DNA of 22,577 nt from JANWHZ01 sp035545555. GTDB lineage: Bacteria; Patescibacteriota; Saccharimonadia; Saccharimonadales; UBA4665. The translations under genes and the position numbers were made by a program. The first letter of the stretch is position 1. Each line of letters opens with the position of its first letter. Location: positions 1-22,577 of the forward strand of contig DASZYD010000005.1 of assembly GCA_035545555.1 (NCBI GenBank), in the 5' to 3' direction. The notes beneath the pieces are model-generated. The model worked only from the letters and a program-made list of their open reading frames with translations, was not told the DNA's origin and made no database searches. Positions 1 to 5,009 of this stretch are shown one piece after another.

Positions 1-1
1 T

Positions 2-346
2 ACCCGCGATTGGTTTGCGACTACCATGGTCGTACTTGGCATTGCGGTGCTCGGGTTTTATGCCTCGCACAAGCCACGGCAACAGACATACCGCCTGGAT
101 GAGCACGGCCTTACGATTGACCGGCGGCGCTATGGCTATGAACAATTTCGCTCCTTCGCGGTCGTTTCGGAAGGAGCGTTTTCGAGCATTGAACTTGCGC
201 CGCTCGGGCGCTTCGCGACGTATATGACAATCTACTATGCGCCGGCTGATGAGGCTAAAATTGTCGATGTGCTCAGTGCGCACTTACCAGTCGAGCCGCC
301 GCACAACGATCTCACCGACCAACTGTTGCGCCGTATCCACTTCTAG
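2..346 (+). CDS. C-terminal part of a membrane protein with a PH-like domain
   Basis: The reading frame is open to the left edge of the window, so the true start lies outside it; the ATG at 26 is probably internal. The visible part begins with one hydrophobic segment (VVLGIAVLGFYA), followed by a basic stretch and about 85 residues rich in short beta-like segments (YRLDEHGLTI, YGYEQFRSFAVV, MTIYYAP). This layout, a membrane anchor followed by a soluble domain opening with 'D..G..I....Y.Y..F.SF', resembles small bacterial PH-like (DUF304-type) membrane proteins. It ends in TAG. No catalytic residues can be recognised. The family call is tentative; that it is the tail of a real gene is fairly secure. 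Confidence 0.55.
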   Translation, partial: TRDWFATTMVVLGIAVLGFYASHKPRQQTYRLDEHGLTIDRRRYGYEQFRSFAVVSEGAFSSIELAPLGRFATYMTIYYAPADEAKIVDVLSAHLPVEPPHNDLTDQLLRRIHF

Positions 347-387
347 CGCCACTCAGTTGCCGGGGACTGCTGAACGGCGTGAGCCGC

Positions 388-522
388 TTACCGGACGCGC
401 CGCAGGGCATGACCTTCTTTGGCGCGCAATTTGTGCTCCATCCGCCGCAAAAAGCGCTGGCGCCGCTCCCGATTATCCCAACGGTCAAAGGTTGCCATCA
501 ATGCCTCTTCGTTATAGTACAT
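388..522 (-). CDS. Small basic protein (44 aa), unknown function
   Basis: A 44-codon ORF on the minus strand fills most of the gap between the first gene and the YihY gene. It starts MYYNEEALMATFDRWDNRER, continues with a basic helix-prone stretch (RRQRFLRRMEHKLRAKEGH) and ends in TAA. The start is supported by a strong Shine-Dalgarno sequence, GGAGGAGGG, ending 6 bases before the ATG (minus strand, 537 to 529). No membrane segment is visible. The composition would suit a small nucleic-acid- or ribosome-binding protein, but nothing identifies a function. No homologue is recognised. The strong ribosome-binding site and well-formed frame are the only evidence that it is real. Confidence 0.55.
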   Translation of the reverse strand: MYYNEEALMATFDRWDNRERRQRFLRRMEHKLRAKEGHALRRVR

Positions 523-619
523 CGTTTGCCCTCCTCCATTTCGATCCTACGTCCCCCGCGCGACCAGCGCAGTGACCTTTCTAACTCATACAGCCGAGAC
601 CGGGCAAGCAATACTGGAA

Positions 620-628
620 TGGTACAAT
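620..628 (+). promoter_or_regulatory. Extended -10 promoter (TGG-TACAAT) of the YihY gene
   Basis: TGG followed by TACAAT ends 9 bases before the ATG at 638, so transcription would begin at or within about 3 bases of the start codon. No convincing -35 box is seen 16-18 bases upstream; the extended TGn element may compensate. The position decides for the start at 638 rather than further upstream. Confidence 0.5.
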
Positions 629-637
629 AGAGCGAAG

Positions 638-1585
638 ATGTCCACCCTATCTAATGCCGTGTTCGCATTGCCCACCCGCTTCGACCGTTATCAGCGCCGG
701 CACCGCTTCGTCGCGTTCGCGTACGCCACCATCAAGAAGTATCTCGACGATCAGGCCGGCCACACCGCGGCACTCCTGGCATACTACGGCTTCTTATCCC
801 TGTTCCCGCTCCTGTTGGTGCTGACCACCACCGTTAAGCTGCTCCTCTTGGGTAATTCAGAGTTCGGCCACGATATTATACAGGGCGCTGTGGGATACTT
901 TCCGGTTGTCGGCGGCGAGTTACAGCGCAACCTGCACGGTTTCGGCACGAGCGGTCTGGCGCTCGCTGTCGGCGTGCTACTAACGCTCTATGGTACGCGC
1001 CAGGTGGCGGACTGCTTGCGCATCGGCCTGGACCACCTCTGGCAGGTGCCGTATGTGCAGCGCAGCAGCTTCCCCGGCTCCCTCCTGCGTAGCATGAGTA
1101 TCATCGTCGTGGGCGGCTTGGGCCTGGCGGTGGCGCCGCTCGCGTCGGGGTATTCGGTCATCGCCGGGCATGGCTATCTGTTTCAGTTCGCGACGGTGCT
1201 TACGACGCTCGCCATGCTGTTTGGTATATTGCTGCTGATCATACGGTTCGGTCTGTCCGTGCGTCGCCCATTGCACGAAATCTGGCTGGGTGCGGCCCTG
1301 GCGGCAATTGGCCTTGAGGTGCTGCAGACGATCGGCGGCTATATCATGGCGCGAGAGCTCCAGCGGCTCGATTCACTCTACGGTACGTTTGCGTTGGTAT
1401 TGGGCGTGTTGTACTGGCTCTATCTGCAAGCGCAGGTCCTCTTGCTTGCGCTTGAGGTTGATACGGTGCGCGTTTTTCGTCTGTGGCCGCGGAGTATTCG
1501 CCGCCCGCTGACCACGGCCGACTACCAGGCGTATGAGCTGTATCGCGACCGGGCCCGTTTCCACGACCCGGAAGCCGAGGGGTAG
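638..1585 (+). CDS. YihY/BrkB-family inner membrane protein
   Basis: 315 residues with six hydrophobic segments at roughly 47-70, 105-120, 152-172, 183-203, 216-234 and 248-273. The segment around residues 36-70 (DDQAGHTAALLAYYGFLSLF) has the family pattern in which an amphipathic stretch leads into 'A..LAYY..LSLFPLL'. The protein is integral to the cytoplasmic membrane. Despite the historical 'ribonuclease BN' label, YihY/BrkB proteins are membrane proteins with no settled biochemical role. An upstream start at 572 would extend the N-terminus, but the -10 box at 623-628 places the likely transcript start at about 636, favouring the ATG at 638. The length is normal. A dedA gene follows in the same direction with its own possible -10 box. 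Confidence 0.85.
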   Translation: MSTLSNAVFALPTRFDRYQRRHRFVAFAYATIKKYLDDQAGHTAALLAYYGFLSLFPLLLVLTTTVKLLLLGNSEFGHDIIQGAVGYFPVVGGELQRNLHGFGTSGLALAVGVLLTLYGTRQVADCLRIGLDHLWQVPYVQRSSFPGSLLRSMSIIVVGGLGLAVAPLASGYSVIAGHGYLFQFATVLTTLAMLFGILLLIIRFGLSVRRPLHEIWLGAALAAIGLEVLQTIGGYIMARELQRLDSLYGTFALVLGVLYWLYLQAQVLLLALEVDTVRVFRLWPRSIRRPLTTADYQAYELYRDRARFHDPEAEG

Positions 1586-1633
1586 AGGCGTGGGCCTGGC
1601 CCTCGCCAGCCTCGCCAGGTACACTGGTAGGTA

Positions 1634-2296
1634 ATGGGTTTCTTTTACTGGCTCGACCAATATACCGACACGATCCAGCACTTCATTGCCACGAAGCTCG
1701 TGCTGGCGCCGCTCTTGCTTTTGTTTATTGAGGAAGCGGGCGTGCCGCTGTTGGTGCCGGGTGATGTGATCATTGCGTATACGGGTTATCGTATCTCGCT
1801 TAACCCAAGCGGAGCGGCCCTGTGGGAAGCGTTTGTGACGGCGCAGGTCGCCGTCATTGCCGGCTCAAGCGTGCTGTTTTTTCTCTCTCGCCGCTGGGGG
1901 CAGCTGCTGATTGATAAGCTTGCCAAGTTTGTCTTTCTGAAAGAGTCACATGTCCATCGTGCCGAACGTCTGTTCGCCAAGTACGGCGTGTTGGGTATTA
2001 TTGTCGGCCGGCATATTCCCGGCATGCGTATTGCTGTCACGGTGTTTGCGGCCACCGCCGGGGTACGTTACCTGACGTTTGTCGTCAGCACGTTCATCTC
2101 TACCTCAGCCTGGATCATTATTTTCCTCAGCGTTGGCCGTGGTGTGGGGGCGAATTTTCACACCGACTTCCAGCGCTACATCGGCGTCTCGCTGGGCATT
2201 ATCGCCGGAGTGACCGGCGGCATCCTGCTGCTGCACCTCATCGGTATGCTGCGTCGTCGCCACCGTGCCAGGCGCCAACAAAAAACGGACCGGTAG
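1634..2296 (+). CDS. DedA-family membrane protein (VTT/SNARE-associated domain)
   Basis: 220 residues with the DedA signature. An N-terminal re-entrant region carries FIEEAGVPLLVPGD (residues 31-44), where acidic residues and PGD are typical. A second conserved motif GRHIPGMR lies at 125-132, with hydrophobic segments on either side (about 72-85, 117-142, 147-167, 183-206). DedA proteins are half-transporter-like membrane proteins; some flip polyprenyl phosphate or phosphatidylethanolamine, which would fit recycling of lipid carriers for wall or surface polymers. The C-terminus is very basic (RRRHRARRQQK). A TACACT box at 1620-1625, 8 bases before the ATG, could give a leaderless mRNA. The last codons and the stop are shared with the terminator of the opposing tRNA-Arg gene. 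Confidence 0.9.
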   Translation: MGFFYWLDQYTDTIQHFIATKLVLAPLLLLFIEEAGVPLLVPGDVIIAYTGYRISLNPSGAALWEAFVTAQVAVIAGSSVLFFLSRRWGQLLIDKLAKFVFLKESHVHRAERLFAKYGVLGIIVGRHIPGMRIAVTVFAATAGVRYLTFVVSTFISTSAWIIIFLSVGRGVGANFHTDFQRYIGVSLGIIAGVTGGILLLHLIGMLRRRHRARRQQKTDR

Positions 2297-2301
2297 GTCC
2301 G
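2280..2301 (-). terminator. Intrinsic terminator of tRNA-Arg, overlapping the dedA 3' end
   Basis: On the minus strand CGGACC, loop TACC and GGTCCG are followed by six T residues (2285 to 2280), a textbook Rho-independent terminator 19 bases past the tRNA-Arg 3' end. The dedA stop codon (2294-2296) sits in the loop and arm. Reading plus, the hairpin is followed only by TCTCTCTAT, so termination in that direction should be weaker. Confidence 0.8.
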
Positions 2302-2320
2302 TCTCTCTATCTATCAAAGC

Positions 2321-2397
2321 TGGTACGCCTGGCAGGATTTGAACCTACGACCTTTGGCTCCGCAAGCCAACGCTCTATCCAGCTGAGCTACAGGCGC
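2321..2397 (-). tRNA. tRNA-Arg (anticodon GCG)
   Basis: A 77-nt cloverleaf on the minus strand. The 7-bp acceptor stem is GCGCCTG with CAGGCGT (one G-U pair), the discriminator is A and CCA is encoded. The anticodon stem TTGGC/GCCAA encloses the loop TTGCGGA, giving anticodon GCG (positions 2363-2361) for CGC/CGU. The T arm contains the usual GGTTCAAATCC. Most bacteria read these codons with ACG converted to ICG by TadA, so a GCG anticodon is unusual. A terminator follows directly, and an extended -10 box on the same strand lies at 2548-2540, which would leave a leader of about 136 nt. Confidence 0.93.
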
Positions 2398-2413
2398 TCG
2401 TCAGGCCCTACGC

Positions 2414-2514
2414 CCTAAACCTCGTTTTGCCCATCGGCAAAAGCTTCGGCCTATGGCTCTGGCCTCCCGCTCAAAATTCTAAACAGTCGCTTACGCTCCT
2501 CGGTTTAGGATTTT
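2414..2514. other. Structured intergenic region with competing helices
   Basis: Three inverted repeats lie between the two tRNA genes. CCTAAACC (2414-2421) is complementary to GGTTTAGG (2502-2509). AAAATTCTAAAC (2473-2484) pairs over 12 positions, with one G-U in the plus-strand RNA, with GTTTAGGATTTT (2503-2514). TTTTGCC-CATC-GGCAAAA (2425-2442) is a 7-bp hairpin. The first two helices share the 2502-2509 arm and exclude each other. No ORF with a ribosome-binding site was found here. It may be the structured 5' leader of pre-tRNA-Arg (minus) or an independent ncRNA; the strand is undecided. Confidence 0.4.
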
Positions 2515-2539
2515 GTTCGAAACAGCAGCAACAGAGGTG

Positions 2540-2548
2540 ATAATAGCA
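2540..2548 (-). promoter_or_regulatory. Possible extended -10 promoter for tRNA-Arg
   Basis: On the minus strand TGC-TATTAT matches an extended -10 element. The predicted transcript start is near 2533, 136 bases before the mature tRNA-Arg, so the leader would contain the structured region at 2414-2514. No clear -35 box was found. Confidence 0.35.
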
Positions 2549-2590
2549 CAGTCAGTGACGGATTGCTAGGCTGAAAAGATGGGCCCAATC

Positions 2591-2599
2591 TGTTACAAT
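2591..2599 (+). promoter_or_regulatory. Extended -10 promoter (TGT-TACAAT) of tRNA-Ser and the MYG1-like gene
   Basis: TGT-TACAAT ends 11 bases before the mature 5' end of tRNA-Ser, predicting initiation near 2606 and a 5' trailer of only a few bases. The MYG1-like gene has no promoter of its own in the 10-base gap after the tRNA, so it probably depends on this one. Confidence 0.55.
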
Positions 2600-2610
2600 A
2601 GCGCCATTGA

Positions 2611-2700
2611 GGAGAGATGGCCGAGTGGTTGAAGGCGCTGCTCTCGAAAAGCAGTGTGGCAGCAATGTCACCAAGGGTTCGAATCCCTTTCTCTCCGCCA
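2611..2700 (+). tRNA. tRNA-Ser (anticodon CGA)
   Basis: A 90-nt class II tRNA. The acceptor stem is GGAGAGA/TCTCTCC, the discriminator is G and CCA is encoded (2698-2700). The anticodon stem CTGCT/AGCAG encloses the loop CTCGAAA, giving anticodon CGA (2645-2647) for UCG. The long variable arm GTGGC-AGCAAT-GTCAC forms 5 pairs with one G-U. The T loop GGTTCGAATCC is standard. The next gene starts 10 bases after the CCA end. Confidence 0.96.
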
Positions 2701-2710
2701 AGGAAGCAGT

Positions 2711-3604
2711 ATGAAAGTAGCAGTGCATAGCGGTCGATTCCACGCCGATGATGTCTTTGCGGTTGCGGCACTCCGGCTGGCTGGCGTGCTGACGGAGCTT
2801 ATCCGGACACGTGAGCCTGCCCAGCTGGCGAGTTGTGACCTGCGCGTTGATGTCGGCCGCCGGTACAACCCCCAGGCTGGCGACTTTGACCATCATCAGC
2901 CGGGCGGTGCCGGTGTGCGCCCAAACGGTGTGCCGTACGCCTCATTCGGCTTGATCTGGAAGGAATACGGCGCGCCGGTGGCCGGGTCGTCCGAGGCGGC
3001 TGCCATCGTCGATGCAGAGCTGGTACAGCTCATCGATGCCGACGATTGCGGCTACGACCTGTTCACGGCAAAACTGCCGGGCCTGCGCCCCCTCACCGTC
3101 AGCCGCATGATCGCCCAACTCAATCCGTCGTGGCAGACCGATCCCGACGAAGCCGCCATGGATACATCGTTTATGCAGGCTGTTGCTTTTGCCGCGCCCG
3201 TTCTGCAGCAAGCAATTACCCAAGCGCGCGAGCAGCTTGCCGGCGAGGCGTTGGTGCGTACCGCCATCAGGCAAGCGGATGATCCGCGCATTATCATGCT
3301 AGATCGCGCTGCGCCATGGAAGCAGACGGTCGTGACCGGAGCGCCGCAGGCGCTGTACGTACTGCACCCTGTCTGGCCGGCGGTGCGCCAGCAATGGGAA
3401 GTATCGGCCGTCCCCAAGCAGCTGGGTAGTTTTGAAGACCGTTGTCCCCTACCCCTCGCCTGGGCCGGCAAGGCTGGTGCCGAGCTGGCGGCCGTCAGCG
3501 GTGTAACTGACGCCGTGTTCTGCCATACCGGCCGCTTTATGGCCATTGCCGAATCGAAGGCCGGTGCCGAGCAGCTTGCCCGGCGAGCGCTCATCAGCGC
3601 GTAA
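2711..3604 (+). CDS. MYG1-family DHH-type metal-dependent hydrolase/exonuclease
   Basis: 297 residues. The N-terminus MKVAVHSGRFHADDVFAVAA carries H6, H11 and D13-D14. DVGR (47-50), FDHHQPGG (59-66, the DHH motif) and DADDCG (109-114) complete the metal-binding pattern of the MYG1/UPF0160 family. Eukaryotic MYG1 is a 3'-5' RNA exonuclease of the DHH superfamily; bacterial members are usually uncharacterised. An in-frame ATG at 2654 lies inside tRNA-Ser and is rejected. The ATG at 2711 follows AGGAAG (2701-2706), a ribosome-binding site that abuts the CCA end of the tRNA, so RNase processing of the tRNA would leave the mRNA with a short leader that starts almost at its Shine-Dalgarno. The length is typical of bacterial members. 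Confidence 0.88.
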   Translation: MKVAVHSGRFHADDVFAVAALRLAGVLTELIRTREPAQLASCDLRVDVGRRYNPQAGDFDHHQPGGAGVRPNGVPYASFGLIWKEYGAPVAGSSEAAAIVDAELVQLIDADDCGYDLFTAKLPGLRPLTVSRMIAQLNPSWQTDPDEAAMDTSFMQAVAFAAPVLQQAITQAREQLAGEALVRTAIRQADDPRIIMLDRAAPWKQTVVTGAPQALYVLHPVWPAVRQQWEVSAVPKQLGSFEDRCPLPLAWAGKAGAELAAVSGVTDAVFCHTGRFMAIAESKAGAEQLARRALISA

Positions 3605-3610
3605 GCATCG

Positions 3611-3616
3611 TATACT
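3611..3616 (+). promoter_or_regulatory. -10 box (TATACT) of the HIT gene
   Basis: TATACT ends 6 bases before the ATG at 3623, right after the MYG1-like stop codon. The predicted transcript start coincides with the start codon (leaderless). No clear -35 box was found. Confidence 0.5.
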
Positions 3617-3622
3617 AAGCAT

Positions 3623-4015
3623 ATGCAAGATTCTATTTTTACGAAGATTATCAAGGGCGAAATCCCGGCACATAAGGTGTATGAAGATGACAAGGTATTG
3701 GCTTTTCTGGACATCCATCCCGTCCGGGCCGGCCATACGCTGGTGATCCCCAAAAAGCAGATAGAGTTCGTCTGGGACTTGCCGGACGACGACTATAGGG
3801 CGGTGATGCAGGCGGTAAAGGCTGTTGCCCTGCGCTTGCGTGCCGTGCTCGGCACACGCTATGTCGGTGAACGCATTGTCGGCGTCGATGTGCCGCATGC
3901 ACATGTGCAGCTCATCCCCTTCGATACGGTTGATGAGTTCCGGGCGCCGCAGGACATGGCCGCCGCGCCCGACCACGCCGCGCTTGCCGCGCTGGCTGCC
4001 AAGCTGGCTTTCTAA
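3623..4015 (+). CDS. HIT-family nucleotide hydrolase/transferase (HxHxQ variant)
   Basis: 130 residues with the HIT fold pattern: IFTKIIKGEIPAHKVYEDD at the N-terminus, FLDIHPVRAGHTLVIPKK (28-45), and the active-site segment VPHAHVQLIP (90-99). The middle, nucleophilic histidine (H94) is present, but the third histidine of the HxHxH triad is Gln (Q96), as in the GalT and Ap4A-phosphorylase branches rather than typical HINT/Fhit hydrolases. It acts in the cytosol on nucleotide-phosphate substrates; the exact substrate is unknown. The gene probably has its own leaderless promoter, as there is no Shine-Dalgarno and TATACT sits 6 bases upstream. The length matches HINT proteins (110-140). Confidence 0.88.
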   Translation: MQDSIFTKIIKGEIPAHKVYEDDKVLAFLDIHPVRAGHTLVIPKKQIEFVWDLPDDDYRAVMQAVKAVALRLRAVLGTRYVGERIVGVDVPHAHVQLIPFDTVDEFRAPQDMAAAPDHAALAALAAKLAF

Positions 4016-4071
4016 CGCCGCCGGAACCTGGCCATTTGGTACTACGTTGGCTTCTCTTTTTGTCGCCAAAC

Positions 4072-4080
4072 TGATACTAT
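4072..4080 (+). promoter_or_regulatory. Extended -10 promoter (TGA-TACTAT) upstream of the XRE-HAD gene
   Basis: TGA-TACTAT ends 6 bases before an ATG at 4087 that opens a 19-codon leader ORF, matching the leaderless spacing seen elsewhere in the window. The main XRE-HAD start lies 62 bases downstream of the box. Confidence 0.45.
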
Positions 4081-4086
4081 ATGGCT

Positions 4087-4146
4087 ATGCAACAGGTGGG
4101 AGCCTCGGTTGTACCTATGCTGACGCGCGCGGAGCGCTGCCTATGA
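4087..4146 (+). CDS. Candidate 19-aa leader peptide, coupled to the XRE-HAD gene
   Basis: A leaderless ATG 6 bases after the -10 box opens a 19-codon ORF (MQQVGASVVPMLTRAERCL) whose TGA overlaps the ATG of the XRE-HAD gene as ATGA (4143-4146). An in-frame ATG at 4081 is also possible but falls before the predicted transcript start. The overlap suggests that ribosomes finishing the leader re-initiate on the regulator gene, which lacks a good Shine-Dalgarno. Its existence is inferred from position alone. Confidence 0.35.
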   Translation: MQQVGASVVPMLTRAERCL

Positions 4147-4994
4147 GCAGTATGGACGAGAAAGCACTCGGCCGCCGGCTGCAGGCCGCCCGCCAAGCAG
4201 CCGGTTTCACGCAGCAATCTCTCTGTCAAAAGGCCGGGCTGAGCTATTCTACCCTGGCCAAGATTGAGCGAGGTGCCATCAAAACACCCTCAATCTTCAC
4301 GATCCAGCGCATTGCCGCAGTGCTTGGTGTCACGCTGGACGCACTGGTCGGCACCCCTCCTCCGGCCGCCAAGCGCCGCGAACACTCCAAGAGCGGCATC
4401 AGCTTCGTGTACTTCGATGTCAACGACTGCCTGGTGCAGTTTTACCACCGCGCCTTTACGCACATTGCGGCTGATGCGGACGTTCCCGCCGATGTGCCGG
4501 AGACGCTGTTCTGGCACTATAACGATCAGATCTGCCGGGGCGATATGACCATGGCTGAATTCAACCGCACACTTGGCGGGCAACTCCGCCTGCCCGGCTT
4601 TGACTGGACGGCGTACTATCTGGAGTCGACTGAGCCGACACCGGGCATGGCTGAACTCGTAGCATGGGCTGCAAAGCGCTACGGTATCGGGCTACTCACC
4701 AATAGCATGCCCGGCATGGTCGACCGCCTGCGCGAGCAATACCTGCTGCCCGACGTGCAGTTTGACGTCATTATCGATTCCTCAGAAGCACATCAACTCA
4801 AGCCGGAGCGCGCAATCTACGACCTGGCGCTGGAGCGTAGCGGTTGCCGGGCCGATGAACTCCTCTTCGTTGATGATTCGCGCACTAACATCATGGCTGC
4901 CGAGCGGCTTGGCTGGCATGTCCTACACTTCGAATCGCCCAATCCCGAAGAATCGATTATGCGCATCCGCTCGGCACTCGAACCTGCAGTATAA
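4143..4994 (+). CDS. XRE-family HTH domain fused to a HAD-like hydrolase domain
   Basis: 283 residues. Residues 7-70 are a cro/C1-type helix-turn-helix (LGRRLQAARQAAGFTQQSL...LGVTLDALVG). A short basic linker (72-84) leads to a HAD domain: motif I VYFDVNDCLV (89-98), motif II LLTNS (184-188), motif III lysine K220 (HQLKPER), motif IV LFVDDSRTN (241-249). Motif I carries Asn (N94) two residues after the nucleophile D92, where phosphatases normally have the acid/base Asp. Activity may therefore be weakened or altered, making the HAD domain a possible ligand sensor. It is probably cytoplasmic and DNA-binding. The frame is open upstream across the HIT gene, but the start at 4143 matches the HTH N-terminus and the ATGA overlap with the leader ORF. 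It converges with valS, 8 bases away. Confidence 0.8.
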   Translation: MSSMDEKALGRRLQAARQAAGFTQQSLCQKAGLSYSTLAKIERGAIKTPSIFTIQRIAAVLGVTLDALVGTPPPAAKRREHSKSGISFVYFDVNDCLVQFYHRAFTHIAADADVPADVPETLFWHYNDQICRGDMTMAEFNRTLGGQLRLPGFDWTAYYLESTEPTPGMAELVAWAAKRYGIGLLTNSMPGMVDRLREQYLLPDVQFDVIIDSSEAHQLKPERAIYDLALERSGCRADELLFVDDSRTNIMAAERLGWHVLHFESPNPEESIMRIRSALEPAV

Positions 4995-5009
4995 GCTGCC
5001 GACTACTGC
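4986..5009. terminator. Hairpin spanning the two convergent stop codons (possible terminator)
   Basis: GCAGTA (4986-4991) is complementary to TACTGC (5004-5009), enclosing the stop of the XRE-HAD gene and adjoining the stop of valS. There is no T-run on either side, so its terminator role is weakly supported. Confidence 0.25.

Noticed and set aside
1596..1609. CTGGC-CCTC-GCCAG hairpin between the YihY and dedA genes
   Set aside because: Five pairs without a T-run; too weak to call a terminator.
2398..2520. tmRNA, 4.5S RNA or similar known RNA between the tRNAs
   Set aside because: Too short for tmRNA, no tRNA-like acceptor or tag frame, and no SRP-loop GGAA/GCA motif. Only the helices themselves are reported.
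3825..4142. Longer N-terminus for the XRE-HAD protein
   Set aside because: It would overlap the HIT gene out of frame; the HTH domain begins right after the ATG at 4143.
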